DNA from: Lachnospiraceae bacterium NK3A20
Lineage (GTDB): Bacteria > Bacillota > Clostridia > Lachnospirales > Lachnospiraceae
DNA: 64,000 nucleotides
Assembly: GCA_900107575.1 (NCBI GenBank)
Contig: FNQX01000011.1
Coordinates: 44,236 to 108,235, forward strand
Reading direction: 5' to 3'
The position numbers were made by a program, and so were the translations under genes. The notes under the pieces are model-generated. The model saw only the letters and a list, made by a program, of their open reading frames with translations, was not told the DNA's origin and did not search any database. Position 1 is the first letter of the stretch, and every line of letters begins with the position of its first letter. Shown here in pieces: positions 55,888 through 63,860 of the stretch.

Positions 55888-56640
55888 ATGGATGAAAATG
55901 AAGCGAATCTACATGAACATGTATGGCCAATTAAGTATAGGATTTACAGGCTACTGGAGCCGCCTGAATCCGAAGAGACCCCTGATCTGTATGATATTGT
56001 CATGATGGTGACCATCATCGTCAGTATCTTTCCGATGATGTTCAAGGGTACTTATCGTCCATTCGAAATCTTAGACTATGCATGCACCGCACTTTTCATT
56101 ATTGACTATGCGCTTAGATGGTTCACCGCAGACCTCAAACTTCAGAAACATGGCCCTGTCGCATATATCGCTTATCCTTTTACCTTCATGGCCATTATCG
56201 ATCTTCTTTCTATCCTGCCAGGCATTACGGTTCTCAACCGCTCTTTTCGACTGTTCCGTGTGGTTCGCCTGATAAGGATGTTCCGGATCTTCCGTGTATT
56301 CAAGGCATTCCGTTACTCCAGGAACATCGAGATTATCATGAAGATCATTGACCGCGAGAAAGAATCGCTGATCGCTGTCTGCTGGATTTCTGCTGTTTAT
56401 ATCTTCATCTCTGCTCTGATCATCTACAACGTCGAGCCACAGAGCTTTGAGAATTTTTTTGAGGCGATATACTGGGCAACGGTTTCTCTTACGACCGTCG
56501 GATATGGTGACATCTATCCGGTAACACCAATGGGACAGATTGTTACCATGATATCCTCTGTTTTTGGTATTGCAGTGATCGCCATGCCGGCTGGCATTAT
56601 ATCTGCAGGCTTCGTTAATGAATTGCATCAGGATAAATAG
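55888..56640 (+). CDS. Voltage-gated K+ channel (six-helix, Kv-like)
   Basis: A 250-aa membrane protein with six helices and a pore loop. S4 (118-142) has nine basic residues at every third position (from RSFRLFRVVRLIR to FKAFR). The pore filter TTVGYGD is at 202-208, and S5 and S6 flank it. Acidic countercharges in S2/S3 are present (FIIDYALRW, IIDLLSIL). Size and layout fit prokaryotic Kv channels such as KvAP. The ATG at 55888 has GGAGG upstream. It is cotranscribed with the repressor, so it should be made in the lysogen. It may affect membrane potential during infection. Confidence 0.93.
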   Translation: MDENEANLHEHVWPIKYRIYRLLEPPESEETPDLYDIVMMVTIIVSIFPMMFKGTYRPFEILDYACTALFIIDYALRWFTADLKLQKHGPVAYIAYPFTFMAIIDLLSILPGITVLNRSFRLFRVVRLIRMFRIFRVFKAFRYSRNIEIIMKIIDREKESLIAVCWISAVYIFISALIIYNVEPQSFENFFEAIYWATVSLTTVGYGDIYPVTPMGQIVTMISSVFGIAVIAMPAGIISAGFVNELHQDK

Positions 56641-56657
56641 TTCTGCTATCAATCCGC

Positions 56658-56699
56658 AATGGGGTGGTTAATCATAATATTATTATGACCCCCATTTTA
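56658..56699 (+). terminator. Terminator after the K+ channel gene
   Basis: Outer arms AATGGGG and CCCCATT enclose a second perfect stem (TCATAAT/ATTATGA); TTTTAT follows. It ends the repressor-channel transcript before the AbiF RNA promoter. Confidence 0.75.
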
Positions 56700-56704
56700 T
56701 AGCG

Positions 56705-56733
56705 TTGACATCCTTTTGTGCGTTTGTTATACT
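56705..56733 (+). promoter_or_regulatory. Consensus promoter of the AbiF-associated RNA
   Basis: TTGACA (56705-56710), a 17-bp spacer and TATACT (56728-56733). The -35 box is perfect and the -10 box differs from consensus at one position. It is one of the strongest promoter matches I noticed in the window. Confidence 0.88.
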
Positions 56734-56739
56734 CAAGTC

Positions 56740-56811
56740 ACTTAGAAAGGAATTTCTAAGTCACATGTTTGGAACGTACTCGGGTGTCCTTCGGGCCCCG
56801 GGTCTTTTTTT
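56740..56811 (+). ncRNA. AbiF-associated structured small RNA
   Basis: Transcription from the promoter at 56705-56733 would give a ~72-nt RNA. It has one 8-bp hairpin (CTTAGAAA-GGAA-TTTCTAAG, 56741-56760), a short single-stranded link and a terminator hairpin (ACTCGGG to CCCGGGT with a TTCG loop) ended by seven T. The AbiF start codon is 30 nt further on. AAGTCAC occurs at both edges of the first hairpin. Such RNAs upstream of AbiF genes are known to me as an RNA antitoxin-type partner; AbiF expression would need read-through. Confidence 0.72.
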
Positions 56812-56840
56812 GCTTATTTTTATGTGGAGAGGATAAAACT

Positions 56841-57845
56841 ATGTCCGACAAAAAGGAAAAAGTGTTTAAGTCTTATAAGGAAATGCTTGCTCTTTTGGAT
56901 AGTAGAGGTATTGATCTATCCAATCCTGATGACTGTGGTCGGGCTAAGAAATATCTTCAACGGTGTGGCTATTACAACCTGATCAATGGTTATAAAGAGC
57001 TTTTCCTTGAACGCGACGCTTGTGGTAGGCTTGTTGATCCAGAGAAATATGTGAAGGGAGCTACTGTCGATCAAATATATGCTCTCTATGCTTTTGACAG
57101 GCAGCTTCGCCGTAATGTTCTTGAGAATATTTTAATCATCGAAACCAACATCAAGAATCTGATAGCCTATACGTTCTCAAAAAATCACGGTCATAAAAAT
57201 TATCTCATTTACAGTAATTTTGATACCTCTCAGAAAGACGGTGGTCAGAAGATTGCTGCTCTAATAAGCGATATACACAAACAGATCGCGAACCGATCCG
57301 GAGACCCCAGTATAAGTCACTATTTGAACGATTATGGTTATATTCCTCTATGGGTTCTTAATAATATTCTTACTTTTGGTACAGTCAGCAAATTTTATAG
57401 TCTCATGTTGCCTCAAGAGAGAGCTGAAGTCGCAAAGGTATTTGGTATCAGAGATAATGAACTTACAAATATTTTGAGCCTATTATCTCAGGCAAGAAAC
57501 TTTTGCGCTCACAGCAACAGATTGTATTGCTTTCGAACCAAGAGACCATTGATTGACACTGAACTACATCAGCGGATGAATTTACCGAAGAATCCTCGCA
57601 CGCATGAATACTTGTTCGGGAAAAGAGATTTCTTCTCAGTAGTAATCGCAATAAAAATACTGGTATCAAAAAATCAGTTCAACACCCTGTTAAAGCAAAT
57701 TACCAGAGGCCTTGCCATACTGAACTCTCATCTCACTATATTAACAGAAGATCACATATTAACTGAAATGGGGTTCCCATTTGACTGGAAATCTAAGTTA
57801 CAAACGCCAAAGAACAAGGCTGTAAAGAATGGCTATTCGAGCTAA
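56841..57845 (+). CDS. abiF: AbiF/AbiD-family abortive infection protein (HEPN RNase)
   Basis: A 334-aa Abi_2-family protein. The N-terminal YLQRCGYYNLINGYKELF and LYAFDRQLRRNVLENILIIE mark the family. The HEPN active site is SQARNFCAHSNRLY with R219-N220-x3-H224. HEPN proteins cleave RNA, here probably to stop phage growth. The ATG at 56841 has GGAGAGG upstream; 24 more open codons lie in the upstream RNA. It lies after a short terminated RNA and directly before integrase, a common site for phage-encoded defence genes. Confidence 0.9.
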   Translation: MSDKKEKVFKSYKEMLALLDSRGIDLSNPDDCGRAKKYLQRCGYYNLINGYKELFLERDACGRLVDPEKYVKGATVDQIYALYAFDRQLRRNVLENILIIETNIKNLIAYTFSKNHGHKNYLIYSNFDTSQKDGGQKIAALISDIHKQIANRSGDPSISHYLNDYGYIPLWVLNNILTFGTVSKFYSLMLPQERAEVAKVFGIRDNELTNILSLLSQARNFCAHSNRLYCFRTKRPLIDTELHQRMNLPKNPRTHEYLFGKRDFFSVVIAIKILVSKNQFNTLLKQITRGLAILNSHLTILTEDHILTEMGFPFDWKSKLQTPKNKAVKNGYSS

Positions 57846-57861
57846 AAGAAAGGAGCATGGT

Positions 57862-58935
57862 ATGTCGAAGGCAAAGAAGTTAAAGTCTGGCAGTTGGCGT
57901 TGTCAGGTGCACATTAAATGCCCCGATGGTCATGTTGATCGCACCTCGTTCACCGCATCTACCCGATCAGAAGCGGAACGGCTTGCTCGGCAATATGAAT
58001 CACATACCTTGCGTTTCGGTTCTGCTGATGATATGACGATCTCACAGGCAATTGATTCCTACATTGATTCAAAAAGAAAGATCCTGTCTCCTGCATCAAT
58101 TGTTGAATATCAGAATAAAGCGAGACGCTATTATACTGCGATTGGTGATATCCATCTGAACAAGATCACGAAACAGCAGTTACAGATTTATGTGAACGGT
58201 CTTGTCAGCGCCGGATTGTCTCCGCACACAGTAAAAGATATCTACGGCCTGCTGTCTGCTACGCTTGATATGTTTCTCCCTGATTCACGTTTTCATGTAA
58301 CGCTCCCTCCTGTCCTGCTGCGGGAGCTGACTACACCGGAGTCGGCGGATGTAAAGCGGCTGATTGATGCCGCTGATCCGGAACTGCGGAAATGTATCGT
58401 GCTGGCCGCCGTCGGCACGATGCGGCGCGGCGAGTGCTGCGCGCTGAAGTATGGCGATATTTCCCGTGACATGAGCATGATCCACGTTCACAGTGATATG
58501 GTAAAGACTCCAGATCACGAATGGGTCTGTAAAGATATGCCGAAAACCGCGCAAAGTATCCGAACGATCTTCTATCCTTCGGAAGTGATTGAGCTTCTTG
58601 GTGACGGGTATCCGGATCAATATGTGATCCATCTTAATCCGAACATGGTTACAAAAAGATTCGGTAAACTGTGCCGGTCTTTAGGGATCAACTGCCGCTT
58701 TCACGACCTTCGACATTATGCCGCCTCGATCATGGACGCGATAGGTGTTCCCCGCTCTTACATTGAGAACGCAGGCGGCTGGTCAAAAGATTCCACCGTG
58801 CTCCGGCGGCTCTATCTTAACCCGATCAATGAGTTCACGCAGAAGTACGGGAAGCAGACAGTTGAATATTTCCAGAGTCATCTCTTCAATGAACGTACTC
58901 ACGAAAACACTCACGCAGTCTCAGAAAACGCGTGA
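57862..58935 (+). CDS. int: Tyrosine recombinase integrase
   Basis: A 357-aa integrase. An N-terminal arm-binding domain (SGSWRCQVHIKCPDGHVDRT) is followed by a SAM-like core-binding domain (MTISQAIDSYIDSKRK) and the catalytic domain with Arg in GTMRRGECCAL, HDLRHYAAS (H-x-x-R), an Asn/Gly-Trp block and the nucleophile tyrosine in LRRLYLNP. The ATG at 57862 has AAAGGAG upstream. It lies 17 bp after abiF. Its last codons contain the tandem arm-type repeats. Confidence 0.95.
   Translation: MSKAKKLKSGSWRCQVHIKCPDGHVDRTSFTASTRSEAERLARQYESHTLRFGSADDMTISQAIDSYIDSKRKILSPASIVEYQNKARRYYTAIGDIHLNKITKQQLQIYVNGLVSAGLSPHTVKDIYGLLSATLDMFLPDSRFHVTLPPVLLRELTTPESADVKRLIDAADPELRKCIVLAAVGTMRRGECCALKYGDISRDMSMIHVHSDMVKTPDHEWVCKDMPKTAQSIRTIFYPSEVIELLGDGYPDQYVIHLNPNMVTKRFGKLCRSLGINCRFHDLRHYAASIMDAIGVPRSYIENAGGWSKDSTVLRRLYLNPINEFTQKYGKQTVEYFQSHLFNERTHENTHAVSENA
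58897..58920. repeat. Integrase arm-type repeats, right end
   Basis: ACTCACGAAAAC followed directly by ACTCACGCAGTC lie inside the 3' end of int, 42 bp before attR. They match the pair near attL. Confidence 0.7.
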
Positions 58936-58962
58936 AATAGGCGTTTTCTCGGCGTGGCAAAT

Positions 58963-58986
58963 AAGTTCGAATCTTGTCGCCTCGAT
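58963..58986 (+). other. attR core
   Basis: A 24-bp repeat of the tRNA-Pro 3' end, identical to 25995-26018. It marks the right end of the prophage. Confidence 0.95.
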
Positions 58987-58993
58987 AAGTATG

Positions 58994-59038
58994 AGAGCTA
59001 AGAAATGTTGAGATTTCAATGTTTCTTGGCTCTTTTTT
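58994..59038 (+). terminator. Displaced original tRNA-Pro terminator
   Basis: The stem GAGC-TAAGAAA with TTTCTTG-GCTC is followed by seven T. Its place just after attR shows that it ended the tRNA transcript before integration. In 59,039-59,173 nothing further is visible. Confidence 0.75.
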
Positions 59039-59173
59039 TGTTCCAGGTCTGTAGATATAGTAATAATTAGTGAGTCCCTTGGATCTCCCTGCGTAACTAT
59101 AATGACTGCAAAGAACATTCCAGCACCTTCAGCGTTTTCCACCAGGTAATGCAGAAACATATAGATATACAAC

Positions 59174-59196
59174 AAAGGCCCCCGAAGGGGGCTTTT
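59174..59196. terminator. Bidirectional-type hairpin after DUF4230 pair
   Basis: GCCCCC-GAA-GGGGGC with A- and T-rich flanks lies at the 3' end of the minus-strand DUF4230 genes. Confidence 0.65.
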
Positions 59197-59204
59197 GAAT
59201 GTTA

Positions 59205-59686
59205 CTATTCTGTAGCAGCAGGTGCTGTACTGGAGTCTGTCGTTGCTTTGTCAGCATTCTCTGCAAACGTCACTTTATAATCCGTCCGGGTCAGTTCACC
59301 GATTTCACTAATGTAATTCTTGATGATGGATTCAGCCTGCGCCCTGGCGATTCCTGTCAGTTTGGTATTCTTTCTAACATCCTTTTCCATCGCTGCCATG
59401 GATGTCTTAATAGCATCTGTCCGATAGACAAAGGTCCTTTTTCTTTAGCCTTCGTTCCCTTTGCCACATCATGATAATAGCATTTAAGTGTGGCCAGATC
59501 GCAGATATTCCTGATATCAGATATATCAACAGTAGTATCTATATCATCATTTGATGCCGCAGCCTGTTGTGTCACAACCGTTTCTGTGGAGTCTCCAGCA
59601 GATAATAAGCTGATACCGCCGCAACCTGTAAGGTACAGACTTAAAATCAGAAGAGTTATCGTAAATATCTTAGTCTCCCCCCTCAT
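59205..59686 (-). pseudogene. Broken DUF4230-type lipoprotein
   Basis: The gene starts MRGETKIFTITLLILSLYLT, then GCGG, a lipoprotein signal. The frame continues as far as YYHDVAKGTKAKEKG and then changes. A second frame holds DAIKTSMAAMEKDVRKNTKL and the C-terminal YISEIGELTRTDYKV. About 60-80 residues seen in the neighbour between these blocks are absent. So there is an internal deletion with a frameshift near 59435. It overlaps the upstream DUF4230 gene by 17 bp. Confidence 0.75.
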
Positions 59687-60335
59687 TGGACGCCTCCTCA
59701 TCTGCGCTGACTACAGTAACGGTATACTGCTTATCCTTAGAAACACGATTCACTAATGTTTCAATAAATGCTTTTTCCGTGGATTCTGCAGATTCTGCTG
59801 CCATCTGCCGGATATCATCCGTCTGTTCGATCTGCTGCTTCAGATCTTTCAATGCGGCATGATATGCCTCTGTTGCCGTTCCTTCTTCGTTGTCATATTT
59901 ATCTCTGTCAAAGATGTAATCCAGTGATCCTACGTCCACCGTCGGTTCTTCAAGCATTACCGGTGGAAGCGTTACCGTAATAGTTTTATCCTTCAATGTG
60001 ATCTGAATCTGATCTGTATTGATTCCCGCCTTAACCGATCCCTTATAGGCGACGCTGTATTTTAGCTCCTTTTTATCATCTGTATATACCTTGACATATC
60101 CGTTATTTGGATATTCCAAAGTATACAGCTTGGCTTCCTTCACAAATTTTTCCAGGCTTGCCTGTGTTACTACTGATGTCAATCTGGCCGGTTCATCCGT
60201 TGCCAGCAGTTTCCTTTTCTTATGGGTTTGCGTAACATACACATACACCAACAAGATGACAATAATGAGTACCAGCACGGCAGTCAGGCAGCCCACCCCA
60301 CGTCTGTGATTTTTTCTTCTCGGCTTTTTCGACAT
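59670..60335 (-). CDS. DUF4230 membrane-anchored protein
   Basis: A 221-aa protein with a basic start, one N-terminal membrane helix (GCLTAVLVLIIVILLVYVYV) and an extracytoplasmic DUF4230 domain (YKGSVKAGINTDQIQITLKD, then ITVTLPPVMLEEPTVDV). Function is unknown. The ATG at 60335 has GGAGAGGAG upstream. It is paired with a related lipoprotein gene that is now broken. Confidence 0.8.
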   Translation of the reverse strand: MSKKPRRKNHRRGVGCLTAVLVLIIVILLVYVYVTQTHKKRKLLATDEPARLTSVVTQASLEKFVKEAKLYTLEYPNNGYVKVYTDDKKELKYSVAYKGSVKAGINTDQIQITLKDKTITVTLPPVMLEEPTVDVGSLDYIFDRDKYDNEEGTATEAYHAALKDLKQQIEQTDDIRQMAAESAESTEKAFIETLVNRVSKDKQYTVTVVSADEEASNEGGD

Positions 60336-60402
60336 AATCTCTCCTCTCCACCCCTGTGGCAAGGCTCTGCACAAAATATCTGTCTGATCAATGACAAACT
60401 AG

Positions 60403-60669
60403 TCATTCGTCTTTGCTTGCACGGATTTCATGCATGATCTGCCGGACTCTTCGCTCTGATAGCCCAACTTCACCGGCCATTTCTCCGGCCTTCATGACGT
60501 CCATATTTTCTTGAATGAATTTTCTGATATAGTTGCGATCGAGTAGCCTTTTTGGAAAAGAGATCGACATCCCCGCATAATTTTTCCATATCCTGATGAC
60601 TGCACTCTCCCCGATTACTGCTGCAAGTTCCCTGTATACATCGCAGAATTTATCAGCGCCGTCACTCAT
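60403..60669 (-). CDS. HTH protein (Mor-like)
   Basis: An 88-aa DNA-binding protein. The first part (YRELAAVIGESAVIRIWKNY) and the HTH (AGEMAGEVGLSERRVRQIMH) match the Mor transcription activator family of Mu and its bacterial relatives. It is a stand-alone gene here; its targets are unknown. Confidence 0.75.
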   Translation of the reverse strand: MSDGADKFCDVYRELAAVIGESAVIRIWKNYAGMSISFPKRLLDRNYIRKFIQENMDVMKAGEMAGEVGLSERRVRQIMHEIRASKDE

Positions 60670-61003
60670 ACCTTTAATCCCCTCATGCTATTCTGAACTT
60701 AATTGTAGATGGTCATTTTGGAAATCATCACTTGATGTTTTCTCTGAAATTTTCATGCGATTATTTCCTGTCAGTTATTCACTTCTGGCAGTTTCCTCCT
60801 TCGCCAGAGGCCTTGAAATTTTCGCGAATATTTCAGAGCGGTATTCTATTGGCACTTACAGATGACATTGAACAGAAACTGGGTGAAGCGACACTTCGAT
60901 TAGTGGATGATATAGATCAGGACAATGAGGTTTGAGTCGTTTTCAGTATAATGATTGTAGACTCGGTTTTTAATAGATATTATATTCTCTGAGAGGTGCG
61001 TCA

Positions 61004-61204
61004 ATGGCAGATAATTCTCAGAATCAGCTACAGCAGACAGAACAGCAGCTGATTTTTGAAGAAGCCGCATCCTTTGCGTACGACATGGATTGGATTCACC
61101 TATCGACAGATTTCCTTTCTTGCGGCCGTCGACAGACGTGCGATCATTCAGAAGATTTCATTTCACAAGATGTTGCAATATTATCCCGGCATGCACACCA
61201 TTGA
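61004..61204 (+). pseudogene. Short fragment, possible gene start
   Basis: A 66-codon frame starting MADNSQNQLQQTEQQLIFEE, with GAGAGGTG before the ATG. It looks like a real N-terminus, then changes character after about residue 45. The region 60,670-61,647 is otherwise made of remnants. A minus-strand stretch at 61,331-61,470 reads GFTQEEIDIFQKIIENSANL in one frame, like the tail of a MarR-type protein, with the start lost. Confidence 0.35.
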
Positions 61205-61230
61205 GGAAAATCAGGCGGCATGCCACAAGG

Positions 61231-61298
61231 AAATTTCAGAGTGTTAACGAACTGTTTAAGGAAATGGATTCCTGACAGATACAGAGACCACGGCCTAA
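61231..61298 (+). pseudogene. Remnant of a second dinJ-yafQ pair
   Basis: The last 15 codons of a DinJ-like protein (KFQSVNELFKEMDS) nearly match the intact copy at 61879-61926 (KFHSVDELFKELDS). They run straight into DNA matching an internal part of yafQ (GACAGATACAGAGACCACGG; intact copy near 62053). The start of the toxin gene has been deleted. Confidence 0.75.
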
Positions 61299-61561
61299 CA
61301 ATAATAAGTGACTTCGCTAAAATACCCCACCTAAAAACCTGAGGCATTTTCAAAACCCCCGTCTTTTGCAAATTCCACAATCAGATTAGCCGAGTTCTCA
61401 ATAATCTTCTGGAATATGTCGATTTCTTCCTGCGTGAAACCATTGATATCTTCCCTTGATACCCCGGAAGATAACAAAAGGCTTGATTAATTTCACTTTT
61501 TAACCAAGATCCAAGTTGTTGAGGACGCGGTATTCTGGCAACTTTCAGTCCTCTACAGCAC

Positions 61562-61618
61562 GCTATCTATGTGCATTGCACTTGTAAAATACTTAATTTT
61601 GACCATACTATAGATAGC
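61562..61618. promoter_or_regulatory. Inverted repeat upstream of dinJ
   Basis: GCTATCTAT (61562-61570) and ATAGATAGC (61610-61618) flank the probable promoter 30 bp before dinJ. DinJ-YafQ complexes bind such palindromes to repress their own operon. Confidence 0.55.
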
Positions 61619-61647
61619 TAAGTAAAGCAACGAAAGGAAGTGTCACT

Positions 61648-61926
61648 ATGGCTAGAACAAAAGGGAATATGACTCTTCGAATTGAACCCGAATTGAAGGA
61701 ACAGGCATCTAATCTCTTTAAGGCAATGGGTCTGGATTTAAGTACCGCAACAGGAATCTTTTATCGTCAAGCGCTCAGGTGTCATGGCCTCCCCTTCGAG
61801 GTGAAAGTCGATGAGCCAAATGCCACAACGTATGCAGCGATGGAAGAAGCAGAACAGATGTTGAAAGATCCCTCTGCAAAGAAATTTCATAGTGTTGACG
61901 AACTGTTTAAGGAACTGGATTCCTGA
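61648..61926 (+). CDS. dinJ: DinJ/RelB-family antitoxin
   Basis: A 92-aa antitoxin. The N-terminal ribbon-helix-helix domain is KGNMTLRIEPELKEQASNLF, then GLDLSTATGIFYRQALRCHG. The C-terminal tail binds and blocks the toxin. AAAGGAAG precedes the ATG. It shares one base with the toxin start (TGATG). Confidence 0.93.
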   Translation: MARTKGNMTLRIEPELKEQASNLFKAMGLDLSTATGIFYRQALRCHGLPFEVKVDEPNATTYAAMEEAEQMLKDPSAKKFHSVDELFKELDS

Positions 61927-62201
61927 TGAAATATGAAATCGAAAGGACTACACAGTTCAAGAAAGATTATAAGCTTGCAGTGAAGAGAGGCTACAATATA
62001 CAAGAGCTTCGAACGGTTGTAACCATGCTCGCCAATGGAACTGTACTCCCGGACAAATACAGAGATCATGACCTGGTAAACTCCAGGAATTACAAAGGGA
62101 TGAGAGAATGTCATATTGAGCCAGATTGGCTACTGGTTTATAAAATTACGGAAAGTGTGCTTATTCTGACATTGCAGCGGATAGGTACACATAGTGATTG
62201 A
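61926..62201 (+). CDS. yafQ: YafQ-family mRNA interferase toxin
   Basis: A 91-aa RelE-superfamily ribosome-dependent RNase. It shows TTQFKKDYKLAVKRGYNIQE, then YRDHDLVNSRNYKGMRECHI and PDWLLVYKI. The catalytic histidines of YafQ match H in RDHDL and the CHIEPDW group. It looks intact. Confidence 0.93.
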   Translation: MKYEIERTTQFKKDYKLAVKRGYNIQELRTVVTMLANGTVLPDKYRDHDLVNSRNYKGMRECHIEPDWLLVYKITESVLILTLQRIGTHSD

Positions 62202-62480
62202 CCCAATATAATCGCGGCAGCCCGCGCTTATTTCGTCGTAGTGTCCCGAAGCGTTCTGCCTCTGCAACAGCAGCAATCCCAGGTTGGAACGCCCCCGATT
62301 GATCTGTGTAAGTCCCGCCTGTACTTGTCAGCGGCCGAGTATATCCTGCAGTGTCATCATCAGCAGATTCCTCGATCTGCGGAAGTTCCTGCCCGTCCTT
62401 TTTGAGAGAAACTCGCGGAACTCATCCGGTGTCGCAGGACTCAGTCGCTTCTGATCCAGCATCATGACGCTCAATTCTGA

Positions 62481-62569
62481 GCCGATCGGCGGAATGTATT
62501 ACCTGAACCCACCAATTTAGCCGATCGGCGTAAATTCGTGGTACAATAATGCTGACAACGCCGAACGGC
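62481..62569. promoter_or_regulatory. Three evenly spaced HipB operators
   Basis: GCCGATCGGC at 62481-62490 and 62520-62529, and GCCGAACGGC at 62560-62569. The centre spacings are 39 and 40 bp. The second is at the -35 side of a TACAAT box (62542-62547). They precede hipB. In 62,202-62,480 only remnants are visible, such as a minus-strand LDQKRLSPATPDEFREFL fragment. Confidence 0.75.
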
Positions 62570-62629
62570 GAAATTCCGTCAGGCACATGCATTTTGTCCG
62601 ATTCGTTTGATTCCAATGAGGTTATGAAG

Positions 62630-62851
62630 ATGATCGTAACAGACGCCCGCTCTTTCGGTGCAGCACTCCGTGCAAAACGAAAAGCTATGGGATACACGCA
62701 GGCATATCTGGCCGAATTCACAGGCTTCAGCGTGAGTTTTATCTCAGACCTGGAGCGTGGCAAGAGCACTGCCGAGCTCGGCAAGGCACTCTATCTTGCC
62801 AATCTGCTCGGCCTGCATGTCAGCCTGGATGAAAGGGATGGATCGCAATGA
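62630..62851 (+). CDS. hipB: HipB-like antitoxin/repressor
   Basis: A 73-aa XRE protein (ARSFGAALRAKRKAMGYTQA, then GFSVSFISDLERGKSTAELG). It binds the operators upstream and would neutralise HipA. The ATG at 62630 has GAGG 8 nt upstream; 62624 is an alternative. It overlaps hipA by 4 bp. Confidence 0.88.
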   Translation: MIVTDARSFGAALRAKRKAMGYTQAYLAEFTGFSVSFISDLERGKSTAELGKALYLANLLGLHVSLDERDGSQ

Positions 62852-63778
62852 AGCTCAATGTCAGTATCGAAATCCATGGCAGCCAGATACCCGTAGGCAC
62901 GATCACAGGTAATAGTGGTCAGTCTGCTGTTTTCACCTATCTGCCGGAATATCTGCACTCCGATACCGCGGTACCGATCTCCGTGAGTTTGCCGCTGCAA
63001 GAAGAGCCTTTCTCTGCCCGCCGTACAGCAAATTTCTTCGAGGGCTTGCTGCCGGAGGGATTCACACGGCACTCTGTCGCGCAATGGATGCATACAGACG
63101 AGGGCGACTATCTCGCCATTCTGGCGGGGCTTGGCAAGGAGTGTCTCGGCGCGATTCAGGTGCTGGAAGACGACGCCAGGGCGGAAGCCCCATCTTACGA
63201 GCCGCTCTCTGGACGAAGTAAAGGCTCTCGCCCGAGAAGGGGCCGAGAGATCAACCGATATGGTCGTCAAATCGCATCTCTCACTCGCCGGCGCGGGGAA
63301 ATATGACCACCCGAAAGATCCCTGTTTCCACCGAATATTCCGGCTGCTCCGCGAGGTCAGCGCGAATCCGATAGAAGATATGCTGCGGTTATGGGATGAG
63401 CTCATTTACGACTACCTCATCGGCAACACAGACAACCATCCCAAGAATTATTCCATCCTGTACGATCAGAATCTGCGGGGAATCCGGCTGGCACCAGCTT
63501 ACGACCTGATCAGCACGATCATATATGAGCACAGCGCAACAGACTTCGCCATTGGGATCAATGGCAAATTCGATATGAGTGAGATTACCCGAGCCGATTT
63601 CGCAGCCGCCGCACCAAAGGCAGGGATTGGCGCAAGGATCGCCATGCAGCATTTCGACCAACTGGCCGGGAATTTCACCGCGGCTCTGGATGCCGCAACA
63701 CAGGAGCTGTCATTGCAGGGCTTCTCCGACGCCGAGCGAATACACGATATCATCATGCGAGCTCTGGTGATTCGCTGA
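62848..63778 (+). pseudogene. hipA: HipA-like kinase toxin, frameshifted and internally deleted
   Basis: The N-terminal domain is present (AVPISVSLPLQEEPFSARRT, then NFFEGLLPEGFTR). Near 63205 the frame shifts by one base in a CTCTCT tract; the new frame continues SLDEVKALAREGAERSTDMV. After SHLSLAGAGK the nucleotide-binding core (about 90-100 residues) is missing. The catalytic DYLIGNTDNHPKN and the metal-binding APAYDLIS blocks remain. It is therefore unlikely to be an active kinase. hipB may survive as its own repressor. Confidence 0.85.
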
Positions 63779-63814
63779 TTCCATATTGCCATCGCCGCAC
63801 CGCAATGATAAAGT

Positions 63815-63854
63815 GGACCTCGTCACGGCCCGAAACTAAATGAATGCGAGGTCC
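63815..63854 (+). promoter_or_regulatory. Hairpin that may cover the ribosome site
   Basis: GGACCTCG (63815-63822) and CGAGGTCC (63847-63854) are 8-bp inverted arms. The second arm contains GAGG, the ribosome site of the ATG at 63861. Confidence 0.45.
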
Positions 63855-63860
63855 TTTCCT

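Larger units (their letters stand above)
25995..58986. mobile_element. Siphovirus-type prophage integrated in tRNA-Pro
   Basis: A 32,992-bp element bounded by 24-bp direct repeats. It carries integrase, repressor switch, HUH replication gene, P27-type terminase pair, SPP1-like portal, MuF, scaffold, HK97-fold capsid, connectors, tape measure, tail tip and lysis genes. The module order is that of long-tailed phages of Firmicutes. No structural gene is visibly broken, so it may be inducible. Lytic genes run leftwards; repressor, K+ channel, AbiF and integrase run rightwards. Confidence 0.95.
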
